Shown: in pieces, positions 62,096 through 64,000 of the stretch | Position numbering within the stretch: the stretch's first letter is position 1 | Layout of the letters: each line of letters opens with the position of its first letter | Assembly (NCBI GenBank): GCA_027493615.1 | Contig: JAOSKK010000037.1 | Coordinates: 314,514-378,513, forward strand | Direction of reading: 5' to 3' | Length of the DNA: 64,000 bases | Source of the DNA: Verrucomicrobiota bacterium | GTDB taxonomy: Bacteria; Verrucomicrobiota; Verrucomicrobiia; Limisphaerales; J093 | The notes under the pieces: model-generated | What the model was told of the DNA's origin: nothing | Database searches by the model: none | The model's input: only the letters and a program-made list of their open reading frames with translations | Position numbers and translations under genes: made by a program

Positions 62096-63190
62096 ATGAA
62101 CCTCCGGCATCTCCCCGGCCCCGCCCTCCCGCACCGTCAACCGCTTCCCCTGAACCTGTGGTGCGGGCGTCCCGCCTGCACCCTCCGCGGTTCACGGCCG
62201 GTGAGCCGGTCCAAGAGCAACAAGTCAGCCCCCTGGCTGGCACTGCTCCCGCTGGCTCTCGCAGCCGCCGGTGCCGGCACCCTCAAGCCGCCGACCCGGC
62301 CGCACCGCTGCGTGTCGAGGGCAGCGTCAGCACGGTCGAGTGGAAGGTGCGTCAGAACGAGCGCACCCTTTTCAGCTACGCCTTCCTCCCGGGCACCTTC
62401 AAACCCTATGTCAAGACACTTGCGACCGTGGACGGCGAGAACGTCCTCCGCGACGCCCCCGCACGATCATCTCCATCATCACGCGCTCATGTTCGCCATC
62501 CGCGTGAACGGCATCAACTTCTGGGAGGAAACCCCCGGCTGCGGCGTCCAGCGGCCGGTCGAAACCACCGAGCCCACCACCCGCCTCTCCCCCGCCGGCC
62601 TTGCCCCAGGCAACGCTCACGCAGCGACTGCACTGGCTGGCACCGAGAACGCCTTCCTCCACGACAGCACTCCCAAGGCCCTGCTGCTCGAACGCCGCAC
62701 CCTCACCTTGACCGTGGACGCTCCCCGCCGCGAGGTCGCGTTGCTCTGGCGCTCGGAATTCGAGGTCGGCCCGGCCACCAACGTCGTCACGCTCGGCGGT
62801 GCCAACTACTACGGCCTCGGGGCCCGGTTCCTCCAGGAACTGGATCCGCTCGCCGACCACTTCACCGCGGCCGGCCGCCTGGATCTGGCCGACAACCGAC
62901 AGGACGTTTCGCAACACCCCTGGGCGGCCGTCGCCTTCAACCGCCCCGACCGCCCCGCCACCTTCGCCCTCTTCGGCCACCCGCAGAACCCCGGTGGGCC
63001 TCCGTGGTTCTTCTCGATGCGCACCCCGTTCGCCTACCTCTCGGCCACGCAGCGACTCGATCAACAGCCCCGCCAGTACACGCGCGGGGAACGGTTCGCC
63101 CTCGAGTACCTCGTCATCGTCCAGAGCGGCACCCCCGCCGCCGCCGCCCTCGAAGCCCGTCGCGAACACTGGCTGAACCAGACGCCCTGA
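62096..63190 (+). CDS. DUF6807 (PmoA-like) exported protein, two frameshifts
   Basis: About 365 residues. From the ATG at 62096 the leader reads across a family-3 palindrome (LWCGRPACTLRG), then a hydrophobic signal (SAPWLALLPLALAAAGA). The mature part, after one missing base at about 62285, begins QAADPAAPLRVEGSVSTVEW; a second shift at C5 62456-62460 restores DAPHDHLHHHALMFAIRV. The His-rich DHLHHH... block and GINFWEE are family hallmarks, as in DUF6807 proteins (often annotated PmoA) encoded near Gfo/Idh/MocA genes. The reaction catalysed is not established. It is followed by the isomerase gene 100 bases later. Confidence 0.72.
   Translation: MNLRHLPGPALPHRQPLPLNLWCGRPACTLRGSRPVSRSKSNKSAPWLALLPLALAAAGAGTLKPPTRPHRCVSRAASARSSGRCVRTSAPFSATPSSRAPSNPMSRHLRPWTARTSSATPPHDHLHHHALMFAIRVNGINFWEETPGCGVQRPVETTEPTTRLSPAGLAPGNAHAATALAGTENAFLHDSTPKALLLERRTLTLTVDAPRREVALLWRSEFEVGPATNVVTLGGANYYGLGARFLQELDPLADHFTAAGRLDLADNRQDVSQHPWAAVAFNRPDRPATFALFGHPQNPGGPPWFFSMRTPFAYLSATQRLDQQPRQYTRGERFALEYLVIVQSGTPAAAALEARREHWLNQTP
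62151..62182. repeat. Family-3 palindrome within the DUF6807 leader
   Basis: TGAACCTGTGGTGCGGGCGT starts the unit; palindrome 62161-62181. It differs from the copy at 55182 by one or two bases. It is read in frame as NLWCGRPACTL, ahead of the signal peptide. Confidence 0.8.
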
Positions 63191-63290
63191 AGCGCAGCGC
63201 CCGCACTAACACGCTTGCTTTTTCCGGCCTCGGGCGCTTGCCTGTCGCCAGCCAACACCAACATCAAGACCAACTTCAACCGAGCCATCT

Positions 63291-64000
63291 ATGGGCAAAG
63301 TCTACTTCGGCGTGAACATGGAATTCGTCCGGCACGCGGACAAGAACTTCGAGTGGGGCGTCCGAAAGGCCGCGGAACTCGGCTACACGCACGTCGAGCC
63401 GATGGTCCATTGGGGCCGCGAGCTGCTCAGCGAAGCCGGTTACTTCCACAGCGTCTCGATGCTCGACGACCCGCTCCGCCTCGGCCGCGCCTGCGCCGAG
63501 GCCGGCATCAAGCTCTCCGGTCTTTCGGCCCACACCCCCTCACGAAGCCCGAGATCGGGGTTGAGTACCTCAAGCAAGCCATCCGCTTCGCCGCCGAATG
63601 CGGCGCCCCCGTCATCAACACCGACGAGGGCCCGAAGCAGCCCTGGACCACCGAAGAGGAAGACTTCACGCTGATGCGCTACACCTTGATGGAAGCCGCC
63701 AAGGTTGCCGAACCGCGCGGCATCCTGATCGGCCTCGAGTGCCATCAGCAGTACAGCAAGACGCCCGAAGGTCTCGACCGCATCTACAAGCTCGTCAAGA
63801 GCCCGTCCATCGGCATCAACTACGACACCGGCAACGCCTTCCTCTGCGGCCACGATCCCCTCAAGTGGCTCAAGCGCGTCGTCAAGCGCCTCGTCCATCT
63901 CCATGCCAAGGACATCTCCGTCGAGCACGGCGCCGCCGAGCGCGGCAAAGTGACCGGCACGCCCGTCGGCTGCGCCTGCGGCGAAGGCGTGGTGGACTGG
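63291..64000 (+). CDS. Sugar phosphate isomerase/epimerase (TIM barrel), 3' end beyond the window
   Basis: Xylose-isomerase-like TIM barrel. ATG 63291 gives GKVYFGVNMEFVRHADKNF with no signal peptide, so it is cytoplasmic. A C run 63535-63539 needs one more C to join GIKLSGLSAHTPLTKPEIGV. Then INTDEGPKQPW, LECHQQYSKTPEGLDRIY (metal Glu), INYDTGNAFLCGHDP (metal Asp) and HLHAKDISVEH (metal His). About 237 residues are visible; the family is about 270-290. The last residues are CACGEGVVDW, and the gene is cut by the window end. It is the third gene of the Gfo/Idh-DUF6807 group. Isomerases of this type act on sugar acids or phosphates; the substrate is not determinable. Confidence 0.85.

Noticed and set aside
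2509..63539. Programmed ribosomal frameshifting as the explanation for the broken genes
   Set aside because: Breaks occur in many unrelated genes, at many run types and in both directions, without conserved slippery sites, stimulatory hairpins or internal ribosome-binding sites.
2509..63539. Widespread pseudogene decay
   Set aside because: Frames on both sides of each break are well conserved, motifs are intact, nonsense changes are nearly absent, and essential pnp is affected too. Only the prepilin at 19228 and ATPase tail at 13055 look truly decayed.
1..64000. tRNA or rRNA genes
   Set aside because: I looked for TTCGA-type T-loops with flanking stems and for rRNA-like stretches on both strands; none were convincing, and hits such as GGTTCGAGCG near 15046 lie inside another hairpin.

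Overview
This 64 kb window is GC-rich and reads as a chromosome piece from a Verrucomicrobiota bacterium, most likely of the Limisphaerales/Pedosphaera type. The lineage is inferred from family content: DUF1080 proteins, CotH/LTD proteins, CRTAC1 (FG-GAP plus ASPIC/UnbV) proteins, H-X9-DG prepilins, a PEP-CTERM protein, Tat-exported Gfo/Idh/MocA proteins and sugar isomerases. No rRNA, tRNA, CRISPR array, phage module or transposase gene was seen.

Layout. 1-66: start of an AAA ATPase leaving the window. 175-7120: DUF1080 protein, GH95 alpha-fucosidase, PEP-CTERM protein, then (minus strand) an isomerase-like/neutral-ceramidase-like fusion. 7380-12800: very long CotH/LTD/Ig surface protein. 12816-14591: palindromic element, ATPase remnant, 63-aa protein, CobW-type GTPase. 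14709-17959: housekeeping pair rpsO-pnp, the pnp product carrying an Arg/Asp/Glu repeat tail. 18017-19000 (minus): N-acetylmuramoyl-alanine amidase. 19228-25742: prepilin pseudogene, then a sugar ABC transporter (binding protein, double ATPase, permease) followed by a GH32 fructanase, which reads as a fructan-use operon. 25890-29299 (minus): double FG-GAP/ASPIC protein. 29959-40515: one giant secreted protein of about 3,500 residues. 40765-48438: two CRTAC1 proteins and two TPR proteins. 48860-55075: two paralogous PA14-like/carbohydrate-binding proteins, each ending in a near-identical terminator. 55279-60640: AraC regulator, divergent LamG-domain protein, prepilin. 60749-64000: Gfo/Idh/MocA dehydrogenase, DUF6807 protein and a sugar-phosphate isomerase/epimerase cut by the window end. 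Overall the window encodes polysaccharide breakdown, sugar import and modification, and a large exported protein repertoire.

Two observations govern how to read it. First, about 50 frameshifts interrupt otherwise well-conserved genes, including pnp. Most lie in G or C runs and look like one missing or extra base, so they are probably sequence errors; I give gene-level spans and list the break points. Second, at least three families of short inverted repeats are scattered through the window. One 100-bp family (five copies) always lies at the 5' end of a gene for an exported protein. In three genes it can be read in frame ahead of the signal peptide, as a peptide resembling RLECGG. These repeats are the most promising little-described element here.
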